This document shows, in pieces, positions 25,104 through 33,435 of a stretch of DNA of 64,000 nt (positions are counted from its first letter, which is position 1; each line of letters starts with the position of its first letter). Source of the DNA: VYFG01 sp965221795. GTDB lineage: Bacteria; Pseudomonadota; Gammaproteobacteria; Arenicellales; Poriferihabitantaceae. Under the pieces are notes generated by a model. It was not told where the DNA came from and ran no database searches. It worked only from the letters and a program-made list of their open reading frames with translations. The position numbers and the translations under genes were made by a program. The stretch lies in NCBI GenBank assembly GCA_965221795.1, contig OZ244914.1, forward strand, positions 992,001 through 1,056,000, written 5' to 3'.

Positions 25104-25817
25104 GTGAGCGGAATCCAGGCTTTACTGTTTGATGTCTTCGGTACGGTCGTTGACTGGCGTTCCACGATCATTCAGGAAGGGCCGTCATTCAGCGAACCCC
25201 TCGGCCGGGAAGTGGACTGGGCCGCTTTTGCGGACCGCTGGCGCGGCCTGTACGAGCCCGCGATGGAAAGGGTTCGCAGTGGGGAGCGGCCCTGGACGAT
25301 TCTGGATGTGCTGCATCGGGAAAGCCTGGAAACCCTGCTGCCCGAATTTGACCTGGACCAGATGGAAGAAAGGGAACGGGATCGACTCAGTTGCATCTGG
25401 CACCGACTCCGCCCATGGCCGGATACCGTCGAGGGTCTCCAGCGAATCAAGGCACAGCACATTATCGCCACTTGCTCAAATGGTAATGTAGCCCTGATCG
25501 TCAATATGGCCAAGCAAGCCGCTCTGCCCTGGGACATGGTGCTCGGTGCAGAGGTCACCCAACACTACAAACCGCAACCCGAAGCCTATCTGCTGTCCGC
25601 CAAACTGCTGGGGTTGGCACCAGAGCGATGCTGTATGGTTGCTGCACACAACCGTGACCTGATCGCCGCCAAGTCTCTGGGATTGGCCACAGCCTTTGTC
25701 CCCCGGCCGACCGAGTATGGCCCTTCGCAAAAGGGGGATCTTGTGGCGGAGCAGGATTACACTTTCGTGGCCATGGATTTCCATGACCTGGCGACCCAAC
25801 TGGCATCGTTGCGCTGA
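25104..25817 (+). CDS. HAD-superfamily hydrolase, (S)-2-haloacid dehalogenase type II-like
   Basis: A 237-residue HAD protein. The nucleophile aspartate is in LLFDVFGTVVDWR (about residue 10). SNGN (about 130) gives the motif II serine, and KPQPEAY the lysine of motif III. The VAAHNRDL segment stands in place of the usual motif IV D-x-x-x-D with fewer acids (N-R-D-L), as in type II dehalogenases that lack metal. Length and motif order match L-2-haloacid dehalogenases, which release halide from 2-haloacids. The GTG at 25104 is the start by family alignment. The next gene starts 3 bases after the stop. Confidence 0.85.
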   Translation: MSGIQALLFDVFGTVVDWRSTIIQEGPSFSEPLGREVDWAAFADRWRGLYEPAMERVRSGERPWTILDVLHRESLETLLPEFDLDQMEERERDRLSCIWHRLRPWPDTVEGLQRIKAQHIIATCSNGNVALIVNMAKQAALPWDMVLGAEVTQHYKPQPEAYLLSAKLLGLAPERCCMVAAHNRDLIAAKSLGLATAFVPRPTEYGPSQKGDLVAEQDYTFVAMDFHDLATQLASLR

Positions 25818-25820
25818 AGA

Positions 25821-26474
25821 ATGTGGAATGCCCGTCTCGATCATATCGTGGTCGCAGCCTGTTCGCTGGAGGAAGGTGCCGAATGGGTCGAGAGCCAGCT
25901 GGGCATCCGAGTTCCGCCTGGCGGCTCGCATGAAGCAATGGCGACGCATAACCGGGTCATGGCCTTGGGCCCGGAGGTATACCTGGAAATCATCGCCATG
26001 CATCCCGGCATGGCTCCCCCCGCGAGTCCCCGGTGGTTCGGTCTTGACGACCCGTCTGTCCTACACCGGCTCCGGGAGTCCCCGCAGCTCCTGACATGGG
26101 CCGTGCAGACCGATGATCTGACTTCCCTGGTACGGTCGAGCCGTATCACCATCGGAAAAATCCACCAGGCCCGGCGTGATCAACTGCGCTGGAAAGTGGC
26201 CCTGACCGATGATGGCCGGCTGAATGCTGGTGGAATGTTCCCGTTATGCATTCAGTGGCAGATGGATGTCCACCCGGCATCCCGAATGCCGGATCTGGGC
26301 TGTAGGCTGCAGTCCCTGACTCTGTTTCACCCTTATCCGGAATGGTTACGGGGACTCCTGAACGCAATTGGGGTGGCGGAAGCAGCCCAGATCATAGAGG
26401 TAAACGACCCGGCGGCGAGCCGTCTTATGGCTTGCATTACCACCCCTCAAGGGTTGATTGAATTATCGACATGA
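25821..26474 (+). CDS. VOC-superfamily glyoxalase-like protein
   Basis: A 217-residue protein with a glyoxalase-like (VOC) beginning: LDHIVVAACSLEEGAEWVES, then THNRVMALGPEVYLEII, which gives the H and E metal-site positions. The second half, LTLFHPYPEWLRGLLNAIGV, is typical of the larger glyoxalase_3-type proteins of unknown reaction. It begins 3 bases after the HAD gene and ends the plus-strand run, so it is very probably cotranscribed. No catalytic assignment is possible. Confidence 0.8.
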   Translation: MWNARLDHIVVAACSLEEGAEWVESQLGIRVPPGGSHEAMATHNRVMALGPEVYLEIIAMHPGMAPPASPRWFGLDDPSVLHRLRESPQLLTWAVQTDDLTSLVRSSRITIGKIHQARRDQLRWKVALTDDGRLNAGGMFPLCIQWQMDVHPASRMPDLGCRLQSLTLFHPYPEWLRGLLNAIGVAEAAQIIEVNDPAASRLMACITTPQGLIELST

Positions 26475-26582
26475 CCCCATCGGGCGGGGGTCAACCCTGG
26501 ACCGATTAGTCTGATTTTATGGCCTGTACATCAAATACCTTGACCTCTTTATCGTTATATTCGTATACGGCCAATATTTCAT

Positions 26583-26614
26583 ATCCCCCTTTTCCAGTGT
26601 GAGGTGCACCACAG
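26583..26614 (+). repeat. IS30 terminal-repeat remnant
   Basis: CCCCCTTTTCCAGTGTGAGG continues with TGCACCACA and matches the left terminal repeat of the IS30 copies at 1159 and 28215 almost base for base. No transposase sequence follows. It marks a former IS30 end next to brnA. Confidence 0.65.
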
Positions 26615-26657
26615 GGCAATCAGTGGCTGGCACCCCCAACTGCCTGTCTGATCCGCG

Positions 26658-26972
26658 CTAACGATCGGGAGGCTTGATCGCTGCCATCATCTCCCGGCGC
26701 AGAATTGCGTTCATTCTGGATTGATAGCCCTTACCGTCGGCTTTTAGCCATGCTAGCACATCAGCATCCAACCGGGCGGTAATCTGCTGTTTGATCGGAC
26801 GGTAGTGCGCGGATCGCTGGAATTCAGCAAGCTGCACTTCGGTTAGTTTGGGAATATCATCATAATTGATCTGGTCATCCGCCATACCCGCCAGTTTTTT
26901 AAGTTGCTCACGCCGCACGCTGGTCAAAGGCGGCAGTGTGTCAGGAGTGTATTGAACTTCTTTCTTCTTCAT
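26658..26972 (-). CDS. brnA: BrnA-type antitoxin
   Basis: BrnA is the DNA-binding antitoxin that neutralises the RNase BrnT and represses the operon. The 104-residue protein has the conserved core PIKQQITARLDADVLAWLKA followed by GYQSRMNAILRREM (about 65-100), the ribbon-helix-helix part of the family. The ATG at 26972 is chosen because it gives MKKKEVQYTPD and overlaps brnT by 32 bases; the frame is open further upstream inside brnT. No stop or frame damage is seen, so the pair looks functional. Confidence 0.9.
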   Translation of the reverse strand: MKKKEVQYTPDTLPPLTSVRREQLKKLAGMADDQINYDDIPKLTEVQLAEFQRSAHYRPIKQQITARLDADVLAWLKADGKGYQSRMNAILRREMMAAIKPPDR

Positions 26973-27264
26973 ATCGCTTCCTCTCCGATTTATCGGCCTT
27001 TCGGGCAGAGATAATCTTGATGATCTCAACGACTTGATCCTCGCTGTCTTCTTCGATGATTGTATGTGCCACCAGGAGCAGTGTGATACCATGAACGAGG
27101 CCAATGGTTTGCCATCGTTCTTCATGATCTTCGGCCCGGTCTTGGCGTGTCAGGCAAAAGGGATCATCAAACACATGCGCCGCCAGTTCGAACGAAACCC
27201 CAGAGTGTTTTCGTTGGTTCGAGAGGTTCTTGTCCTCATCCCAAGTGAACCGAAGTTCCATCAT
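26941..27264 (-). CDS. brnT: BrnT-type ribonuclease toxin
   Basis: BrnT is a small RelE-fold ribonuclease toxin. The 107-residue protein carries the family start LRFTWDEDKNLSNQRKHSGV, then FELAAHVFDDP, the R-x-x-x-I/L-G strand (ERWQTIGLVHG) and the C-terminal IIKIISARKADKSERKRYEE with the conserved arginine-rich RKA. ATG codons at 27264 and 27261 are both usable. The predicted promoter places transcription start almost at the ATG, so the mRNA may be leaderless. Toxin first, antitoxin second is the usual brnTA order. Confidence 0.9.
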   Translation of the reverse strand: MMELRFTWDEDKNLSNQRKHSGVSFELAAHVFDDPFCLTRQDRAEDHEERWQTIGLVHGITLLLVAHTIIEEDSEDQVVEIIKIISARKADKSERKRYEEERSSIHS

Positions 27265-27299
27265 TACAATAATGTAACGACAATTAAGTCGTTTTTCAA
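27264..27299 (-). promoter_or_regulatory. Promoter and palindromic operator of brnTA
   Basis: On the minus strand TTGAAA (27294-27299) and TACATT (27271-27276) are spaced 17 bases. The -10 overlaps the near-palindrome TTACATTATTGTAA (27264-27277), which abuts the brnT start. BrnA autorepression at such a site is expected from the family; the start point would be within a few bases of the ATG. Confidence 0.55.
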
Positions 27300-27692
27300 G
27301 TTACCACTTTTAGGCGTCATCGTACAGTTTGTCCGTTCAACCGAGCAAATGTGCAAGCAGTGCAAGACCATGATCAAAAAACTGGCAGAAACCGGTCATG
27401 ACCGGAGCAGGGGCTAGGCCATGGCCTACGATAACGCAATCAGCATGATCATCATCGGCAATGAACGGGATCGCGCAATCGTAGCCCTTGCATTCATGTC
27501 CGCGCTTCCAAGACCAACCGGGGCGGTGAAAATACGCATATAAGGCTGCTTAAAACGGCTTTGCCAGCGCGGCAGTCGCAGGCGATGGGTCATGCTCCAT
27601 GCTCGTTGGGGCGGGCATGCCGGAAGTCGTACAATCCCATGCCATCGTGCGCAAGCGGGGTCCCGGAATGGCACGAATCCGATTGCGATTTT
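27300..27692. other. Gap between brnT and mug with no recognised gene
   Basis: A 40-codon plus-strand frame at 27421-27543 (MAYDNAISMIIIGNERDRAI and on) and a short frame around 27349-27417 look protein-like in composition but match nothing I know. They could be scraps of mobile DNA. Confidence 0.35.
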
Positions 27693-28214
27693 TCATTTGA
27701 CCGCATCAGCCAAGACAAACCAATGGCATCGCAAGCGGATAAAGTGTTCATTCCCATCAGAGGGGTCCGGCAAAACCCAAATCTGAGTGCCTGAAAATTC
27801 AGGGTGCTCCGGCTGGCGACCCCAGTTCAATTGCTGAACGCCCAGCGCGTCTGCAACCGCAGACTTGCCCTTGCCAACAAATGCGAGATGCTGCGGTGCA
27901 TAGGTGTGTAGGATAATTCTTACACGCTCCCGCAAAGCAGCCTTGTGGGATAAGCCTTCAATCTCATGGTCCCTGCCGGCTTCATCTTTAACCAGGTCAG
28001 TCAGCCCGATACTGAACTTGAGCACATCCTTATCCTCTTCCGGCTTCATCTTGGTCGGCGTAAGGCCGGTATCACAAAGAATCTGCCAGAAGCGATTGCT
28101 CGGGTTCGCGTAATAATGGCCCACTGCGGCGGATTTTTTACCGGCTGCCGTGCCGCAGAATACGATATCAAGCCCAAGCTTGAGAATGTCTGGAAGTTTA
28201 TAATTTTTATTCAT
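27693..28214 (-). CDS. mug: Mug-like mismatch-specific uracil/thymine-DNA glycosylase
   Basis: A family-2 uracil-DNA glycosylase of 173 residues that removes U or T opposite G. The N-terminal motif is VFCGTAAGKKSAAVGHYYAN followed by PSNRFW (about 18-43). The middle has FSIGLTDLVKDEAGRDHEI, and the second motif region is WVLPDPSDGNEHF. In E. coli Mug the motifs are GINPG and NPSGLSR; this is the variant subgroup with CGTAAG. The start ATG is complement 28212-28214 and lies directly against the terminal repeat of an IS30 fragment, so the native promoter has been replaced. The N-terminus looks complete. Confidence 0.85.
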   Translation of the reverse strand: MNKNYKLPDILKLGLDIVFCGTAAGKKSAAVGHYYANPSNRFWQILCDTGLTPTKMKPEEDKDVLKFSIGLTDLVKDEAGRDHEIEGLSHKAALRERVRIILHTYAPQHLAFVGKGKSAVADALGVQQLNWGRQPEHPEFSGTQIWVLPDPSDGNEHFIRLRCHWFVLADAVK

Positions 28215-28368
28215 CCCCTTTTCCAGTGTGAGGTGCAACACCCTGTAAGCCGCTGGCTGTGAGCTGAAAAGGCACTTGCGGTGGGCCAGATGATGGCCAA
28301 CCATCTCGGTTGATCACAAACGGAGAATTGCTATGCCCGTAGGCTACCACCACCTGACCGAGGCCAAC
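28215..28368 (+). mobile_element. Truncated IS30 left end
   Basis: From CCCCTTTTCCAGTGTGAGGT to ATGCCCGTAGGCTACCACCA this stretch repeats the left end and first dozen codons of the IS30 at 1159 with scattered changes. It then departs abruptly at about 28368. The ribosome site (GGAG) and ATG are kept but the transposase is missing. Confidence 0.85.
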
Positions 28369-28547
28369 ACATGGCCCTCCGGCACCAGCGCCAAGGTACC
28401 TGGCTTCGCTAAGTCGTCGACCCTGAAAAACCCAAAATTCATAGGTAACTATATGAATATAATGGAATATATTTCCTGAAGGTGTGGACAAAAATTGCCA
28501 GGCATGGCATCCTTCATACTCCATTCCTTGCAATTTCAGACGACCAA

Positions 28548-28930
28548 ATGCGCCCCAGACCACCTACCTTTACCGAACCCCATGATCTGTTCCAACACCG
28601 CCTGGAAAATCGGCTTGATCCGCGCCATGAACCGGCCCGTCTGGCCGCGATCCTGGACTGGTCATGATTCGACGAGACCTTCGGGGCGCGGTATTGCCCC
28701 GACTAGGGCGGTCCCGGCAAGCCTACCCGCCGGATGGATAGGGCGGAAATATCTCCAGCACCTACACCGACGATCGGACGAGGCGATGGTGGCACGTTAG
28801 GTGGAGAATCCCTACTGGCAGCCCTGTTGCGGCGAGGAGTATTTCCCGCACCGCCGCCCATCGACCCGAGCCTCCGGACGCGGTTTCGCCAGTGCATCAG
28901 GGCGTCCAGCGACGAAGAGATCGGGAACGC
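28548..28930 (+). pseudogene. IS5-type transposase N-terminal remnant with stops and frameshift
   Basis: The plus-strand reading from ATG 28548 shows PHDLFQHRLENRLDPRHEPA then LAAILDWS, TGA at 28665, FDETFGARYCPD, TAG, then GGPGKPTRRM. The frame then shifts and continues YLQHLHRRSDEAMVAR, TAG at 28798, VENPYWQPCCGEEYFPH. These are the conserved N-terminal blocks of an IS5-group transposase (RLxVGLxYLKxLxxLSDExVVxRWVENPYWQYFCGE). Two stops fall where tryptophan is expected in the family. The remaining two thirds of the gene are absent. It ends against srkA. Confidence 0.8.
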
Positions 28931-28939
28931 ATCATCCCC

Positions 28940-29929
28940 TTATCCCCTCAACGAAACTTGAACTTTCTCCACCTGACTTTCCACATCTCCCATCAATTGC
29001 TCCCAATAACGGCCAGTGTCAAACCAGGGAAATGCCAGCGGAAATGCCGGGTCACGCCATCGGGAAGCCAGCCAGCCGGCATGATAAACCATCCGCAGGG
29101 AGCGCATCACCTCGACCAATCGGATTTCGGCCGTGTTGAAATCGAAAAACTGCTTATATCCCCGAAGCAAATCCTGTAGTCGAGCCGCAAGGTACTCCCC
29201 TTCCCCGGACAGAAACATCCAGAGATCCTGAATCGCCGGCCCCGTTCGGGCATCATCAAAATCGACAATATGGGGACCCTGATCTGTCCACAGCACATTG
29301 CCGAGATGCATATCCCCATGGAGCCTGATCTGGGCCAGGTTGCTCACCCGAATAAGGGCCTCCGCAGACAAATCGGCCAGCTGGTCGACCCGTGCTACCC
29401 AGCGGGACTCCAGATGCGCCGGGATATATCCATGAACCTGCAAGTACTCACCCGGAGCCCGGACGAAAGACTCCACTTCAATCGTTGGTCGATGACAAAA
29501 GGATGCCAAAGCACCGACAGCATGGATCCGACCAATGAAACGGCCCAGCATTTCCAAATGGTGGGGGTTATCCGGTTCCATGGAACGCCCCCCACGATAG
29601 GGATAGAGACTGAAGCGGAAAGGACCCGCATGATGCAGCGTCTGGGACAACTCTGTTATCAGCGGGGCCACAACCGGAATTTCCTCATGTTCCAGGGCCT
29701 GCGTGAAGTGATGTTCCTCCAGTATCCCTTCGTCAGACCAGCGTCCAGGCCGATAAAACTTGGCCACGATGGGCGGCCCCTCTTCCACTCCCACCCGATA
29801 GACCCGGTTTTCATAGCTGTTCAGCACTAAAAACCGCCCGTCACATACAATGCCCCGACTTTCCACGGCATCCAGCATCTCATCCGGCGTCAAGGCCAAA
29901 AAGGCATGGTCTGGATCGGTCGGCCCCAT
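28940..29929 (-). CDS. srkA: Stress-response kinase A (SrkA/YihE, choline-kinase-like fold)
   Basis: SrkA is a Ser/Thr protein kinase of the APH fold that protects cells under stress in enterobacteria. At 329 residues it has normal length. The nucleotide-binding lysine is in PPIVAKFYRPGRW (about 55), the catalytic loop is RLHGDMHLGNVLW (about 199-211) and the metal aspartate is in HIVDFDDARTGPAIQDLW (about 218). The C-terminal helical part (MRSLRMVYHAGWLASRW) is typical. It starts 3 bases after rapA and is certainly cotranscribed with it. The usual dsbA neighbour is absent. Confidence 0.93.
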   Translation of the reverse strand: MGPTDPDHAFLALTPDEMLDAVESRGIVCDGRFLVLNSYENRVYRVGVEEGPPIVAKFYRPGRWSDEGILEEHHFTQALEHEEIPVVAPLITELSQTLHHAGPFRFSLYPYRGGRSMEPDNPHHLEMLGRFIGRIHAVGALASFCHRPTIEVESFVRAPGEYLQVHGYIPAHLESRWVARVDQLADLSAEALIRVSNLAQIRLHGDMHLGNVLWTDQGPHIVDFDDARTGPAIQDLWMFLSGEGEYLAARLQDLLRGYKQFFDFNTAEIRLVEVMRSLRMVYHAGWLASRWRDPAFPLAFPWFDTGRYWEQLMGDVESQVEKVQVSLRG

Positions 29930-29932
29930 GAT

Positions 29933-32851
29933 TCAAGCCGCCACAATCACCCGCAGCGCATCCACTCGCAACGAAGCGGATTCCAGGCGTGCAGTCAAGT
30001 CCTCCAGCTGACGATAGTACGGCTCGATTTCTTCCGGCCGAACATTGGGATTGACGGCTTGCAGGGCTTCCAGACGCCGAATTTCGCGTTGAATCACGCT
30101 TTCTCCGTCTGCAACCGCCCGTCGGAGCAACGCCGGTGCCTGCTGTTGGGCCTTCCGTTCGCTGGCGGCAAACATTTTTCGTAAAAGGGGTTTGCGGGCG
30201 GCCAGTATCTTGCGCACCAATCCCCTTTCGAGATGCTTTCCCGGCACTTCCCAAGAGTCATGACCCGGCAACTGACCATAGGTTGTACCCATCTGGTCGA
30301 TCAGAATACGAAGAGTCGTGGGAACCAAATATCGATTACTGCGTATGGCCGTGCTGGATGCCGATTCCAGCACAAAGATTGATTCCAGAAACAGGGTTCC
30401 CCGACCCACCCCTTGCACCGGTACGGCAATGACGGACGTATTGCCGAGTTCTCCTCCCAGCAATACATCCATTGCACCGATGACCATCGGATGATCCCAA
30501 GTCAGAAAATGTACATCCTCAAAACCGAGGGCCACCGCACGGTCATAGGTCACGGTCATCCCCTCATCCGGCAAGGACGATAGCGGCAGTTCCATATGCG
30601 ATCCAGGATGGATGGAATAGCAGCCGGCTGATTTGATTTCGTAGTCCGCCCCGAAACAATCAAAGACCGCTTCCAGATAATGCTGCAAAGTGACGCTGCG
30701 GTCCTGTTGCAGAGCAAGCTGATACAGTTGTTCTGCTTGGTCTGGATGGCAGGAATTGTACTCCAGAAGCCGGTCCCTTCCCTGTTGCAATGCTGCCGTA
30801 AGTTCGCGGTACAGCGCGGCGCTCCTGGTCACCACGGCTTGATACGGAAGATCGGGGTCATGCAATACCCGGGTGATCTGATCCCGTACCCGGACAAAGA
30901 TGGCAGGCCCGACCGGGCAGGTATGAGTAAACGCATGAAGGCCCTCATGATACCAATGGTACATCACTTCCTGCGCTGAGTTTTCCAGATACAGGACATG
31001 CAGATGAATCGTCTGGGTCTGTCCGATTCGGTCCAACCGCCCGATACGCTGCTCCAACAGGTCTGGATTCAGTGGCAAGTCAAACAGAACGAGGTGATGG
31101 GCAAACTGAAAATTCCGCCCTTCACTGCCGATCTCCGAACATACCATCACTTGGGCACCGTCGTCCGGGTCCGCAAACCAGCTGGCCGTGCGGTCCCGCT
31201 CCATGAGGCTCATATCTTCGTGAAAAACGGCTGCATTGATTCCCCGTTCTATGCGGAGCCACTCGGCAAGATCAAGTGCCGTATCCCGACTCGCAGCAAT
31301 GACCAGCACCTTCTCCGCACGTTGTGCCCGTAGAATGTTCGCCAACATGGTCACCCGAGGGTCCACTTCTGTCCAGTCCGGGGCATCCGACATGGCTTGA
31401 AAGAGGAGTTCCGGGCACAGCAACAACTGCATTTCCGACAACTCATTGCTGGCAAGCGCAGGTAGGACACGCGCATAGGCTGCCGGCAAGGCCAGTGGAT
31501 ACGAGTGCACTTCCCGCTCTGGGAATCCTTGTACGGCAGCACGGGTATTGCGAAACAGCACGCGGCCAGTACCATGACGATCCACCAGGGCCGCCAGAAT
31601 CCGTTCCCGTGCTCCATCTCTGGATGCCGAGTCCGCAGAGTGTCGGTTCAGGAGTTCCAGATCCGCAGTGAACCCTTCCCCCAATCTTCGTTGTACTTCG
31701 GCCAGGCTGATCGGGTCGACACCATCGCCCGATGAAAGGATTGCGTCCACCGCGGCCGCCACGGGTTGATAACCCTGTTCCTCCGCCATGAACTCTTGAT
31801 AATCCGGGAACCGGTGTGGATCAAGCAATCGCAAGCGGGCAAAGTGGCCTGACCGACCCAGCTGTTCGGGGGTCGCTGTGAGGAGCAGGATCCCCGGGAT
31901 AGTTTGTGCAAGATGTTCGACCAATTGATATTCAAATCCCGGCTCTTCTTCAGACCACTCCAGATGATGGGCTTCGTCCAGTGCCAACAGGTCCCACTCC
32001 CCGGCACAGCACTGCTTGTATACTGCGGGATCGGAACAAAGAAACTCCAGGCTACACAGGGCCAACTGGGCCCCCAAAAACGGATTTTCCCCTGATGCAG
32101 CCTGCGTATCCCCCTCATCTTTGGAATCCTCGTCAAGAGTCTGGGACTGGACTCGTTCCGCATCAAGAATCGTGAAGTGCAGATTGAAGCGGCGCAGCAT
32201 TTCCACCAGCCATTGGTGGATCAGGCTCTCCGGTACCACGATCAACACCCGATCCGCTCGCTCGGTCACCAGTTGATGATGGATAATCATTCCTGCCTCA
32301 ATGGTCTTGCCCAAGCCAACTTCATCCGCCAGCAAGACCCGAGGGGCATAACGATTGGCTACTTCATGGGCAATGTACAATTGGTGAGGGATGAGGCTGA
32401 CACGCCCTCCGATCAGCCCTCTCAGCGGATCGGACGCCATCGTCGCCATCTGTAGCCGAGTGCGGTACCTGAGCAAGAACCAGGGATCCCGGTCCACTTG
32501 GGCATTGAACAATCTTTCGGTAGGGCGGTTGAACTGCAACCGGTTGCTGAGATGGTTTTCCGTGACCTGATGAAGGGTCCCGCCTTCATCGCGTGCATGG
32601 TAGACCAGCAGTGCTTCTTGCTCCAAGGTTTCCTCTACCTGCAGCGACACTCCATCCCGCGTCAGAATCTGGTCACCAGGTTCAAACCGGACCCGCGTCA
32701 GCGGTACCGATTCCTTGGCATAGACGAAAGTTTCTTCCGTAGACGGAAACTCTATCGTCACGGTACGGAAATCGGCATGCAGTACCGTACCGAGCCCTCT
32801 ATGCAACTGGGCATCATTGATCCATCGTTGTCCGGGAGCAAATTCTGCCAT
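29933..32851 (-). CDS. rapA: RNA polymerase-associated ATPase RapA (HepA)
   Basis: RapA is a Swi2/Snf2 ATPase that recycles RNA polymerase. The 972-residue length matches E. coli (968). The N-terminal Tudor-like part begins FAPGQRWINDAQLHRGLGTV. Walker A is LLADEVGLGKTIEAGMI (about 178-194) and the DEAH box LALDEAHHLEW is near 288. The C-terminal helicase part has GRNFQFAHHLVLFDLPLNPD and QRIGRLDRIGQTQTIHLHV (about 600-620). The ATG at 32851 follows a clear sigma-70-type promoter. It heads an operon with srkA. Confidence 0.95.
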   Translation of the reverse strand: MAEFAPGQRWINDAQLHRGLGTVLHADFRTVTIEFPSTEETFVYAKESVPLTRVRFEPGDQILTRDGVSLQVEETLEQEALLVYHARDEGGTLHQVTENHLSNRLQFNRPTERLFNAQVDRDPWFLLRYRTRLQMATMASDPLRGLIGGRVSLIPHQLYIAHEVANRYAPRVLLADEVGLGKTIEAGMIIHHQLVTERADRVLIVVPESLIHQWLVEMLRRFNLHFTILDAERVQSQTLDEDSKDEGDTQAASGENPFLGAQLALCSLEFLCSDPAVYKQCCAGEWDLLALDEAHHLEWSEEEPGFEYQLVEHLAQTIPGILLLTATPEQLGRSGHFARLRLLDPHRFPDYQEFMAEEQGYQPVAAAVDAILSSGDGVDPISLAEVQRRLGEGFTADLELLNRHSADSASRDGARERILAALVDRHGTGRVLFRNTRAAVQGFPEREVHSYPLALPAAYARVLPALASNELSEMQLLLCPELLFQAMSDAPDWTEVDPRVTMLANILRAQRAEKVLVIAASRDTALDLAEWLRIERGINAAVFHEDMSLMERDRTASWFADPDDGAQVMVCSEIGSEGRNFQFAHHLVLFDLPLNPDLLEQRIGRLDRIGQTQTIHLHVLYLENSAQEVMYHWYHEGLHAFTHTCPVGPAIFVRVRDQITRVLHDPDLPYQAVVTRSAALYRELTAALQQGRDRLLEYNSCHPDQAEQLYQLALQQDRSVTLQHYLEAVFDCFGADYEIKSAGCYSIHPGSHMELPLSSLPDEGMTVTYDRAVALGFEDVHFLTWDHPMVIGAMDVLLGGELGNTSVIAVPVQGVGRGTLFLESIFVLESASSTAIRSNRYLVPTTLRILIDQMGTTYGQLPGHDSWEVPGKHLERGLVRKILAARKPLLRKMFAASERKAQQQAPALLRRAVADGESVIQREIRRLEALQAVNPNVRPEEIEPYYRQLEDLTARLESASLRVDALRVIVAA

Positions 32852-32891
32852 CTTGCAATAATCGTTCTTAGGGTGGGACGAGAAGACCCAT

Positions 32892-32921
32892 ATTGTATGG
32901 AAAATCGATGCCCCCCTTCAA
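32892..32921 (-). promoter_or_regulatory. Sigma-70-type promoter of rapA-srkA
   Basis: On the minus strand TTGAAG (32916-32921) and TACAAT (32892-32897) are separated by 18 bases. The expected start point leaves a leader of about 35 bases before the rapA ATG. Confidence 0.6.
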
Positions 32922-33052
32922 ATCCATTGGCCACACATCGCACCTCCCGGGTCGCCGATTCGACTCCTGAATATGGTGTCTCCAATACCAGCAAGTCCAT
33001 CATCCATCGCGGTCATCCCATGCCCGAGAACGATGGATTAGGTGTAAGCAAT

Positions 33053-33076
33053 CCCCCCCCCCCCCCCCCCCCCCCC
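33053..33076. repeat. Run of 24 C residues
   Basis: An uninterrupted C24 tract. On the minus strand a helicase-like reading frame runs straight into it (as G residues) and loses all similarity beyond. Compare the C20 tract at 18387. Confidence 0.9.
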
Positions 33077-33236
33077 GTTTTTCGTAAACCCGCTCCTGCA
33101 TGGCTCGCATGCCCAGTTCGTTCGACCGGGTAAAACGGCCATTCCTGGCATAGGTGACGGAAACCGACAGAATATTATGTGCAGGGCGGGTCATTTGTCT
33201 CCCCGCCGGAATGCTCGCAGGATAAATATCCGCCAT
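33077..33236 (-). pseudogene. N-terminal fragment of a DEAD/DEAH-type helicase of mobile islands
   Basis: From the ATG at 33236 about 53 codons read MADIYPASIPAGRQMTRPAH and then TRSNELGMRAMQERVYEKR. From memory this resembles the start of large island-borne helicases in which E-L-G-M-R-x-M-Q is followed by a P-P-A-S-G-K-S Walker motif. Here the frame enters the poly-G strand of the C24 tract and the remaining several hundred residues are missing. The family call is from memory and moderate; the abrupt loss at the tract is directly visible. Confidence 0.45.
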
Positions 33237-33238
33237 CC

Positions 33239-33357
33239 AATCAAAACCCGATCAAGAACGCCGTGAAAAATAAAACGAATATATTTCATGAAGTTATCCA
33301 GACATTTCGATTTCCGTTAGTTGGATTTTCCCCTTGTAATCAAAACCCGATCAAGAA
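33239..33357. repeat. Two 20-bp direct repeats upstream of the helicase fragment
   Basis: AATCAAAACCCGATCAAGAA occurs exactly at 33239-33258 and 33338-33357 with 79 bases of AT-rich sequence between. The first copy touches the start of the helicase fragment on the minus strand. Two copies are too few for a CRISPR array; a regulator-binding pair or a recombination scar is possible. Confidence 0.8.
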
Positions 33358-33435
33358 ACTTCATTCTTCTTTAGACTGAAGATGGATGGTGTTTTGATGG
33401 CTATGATGCGGGACATTGTCATCAATTTTGCTTTC

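Noticed and set aside
33239..33357. CRISPR array
   Set aside because: Only two 20-bp copies with a 79-base spacer and no cas genes in the window.
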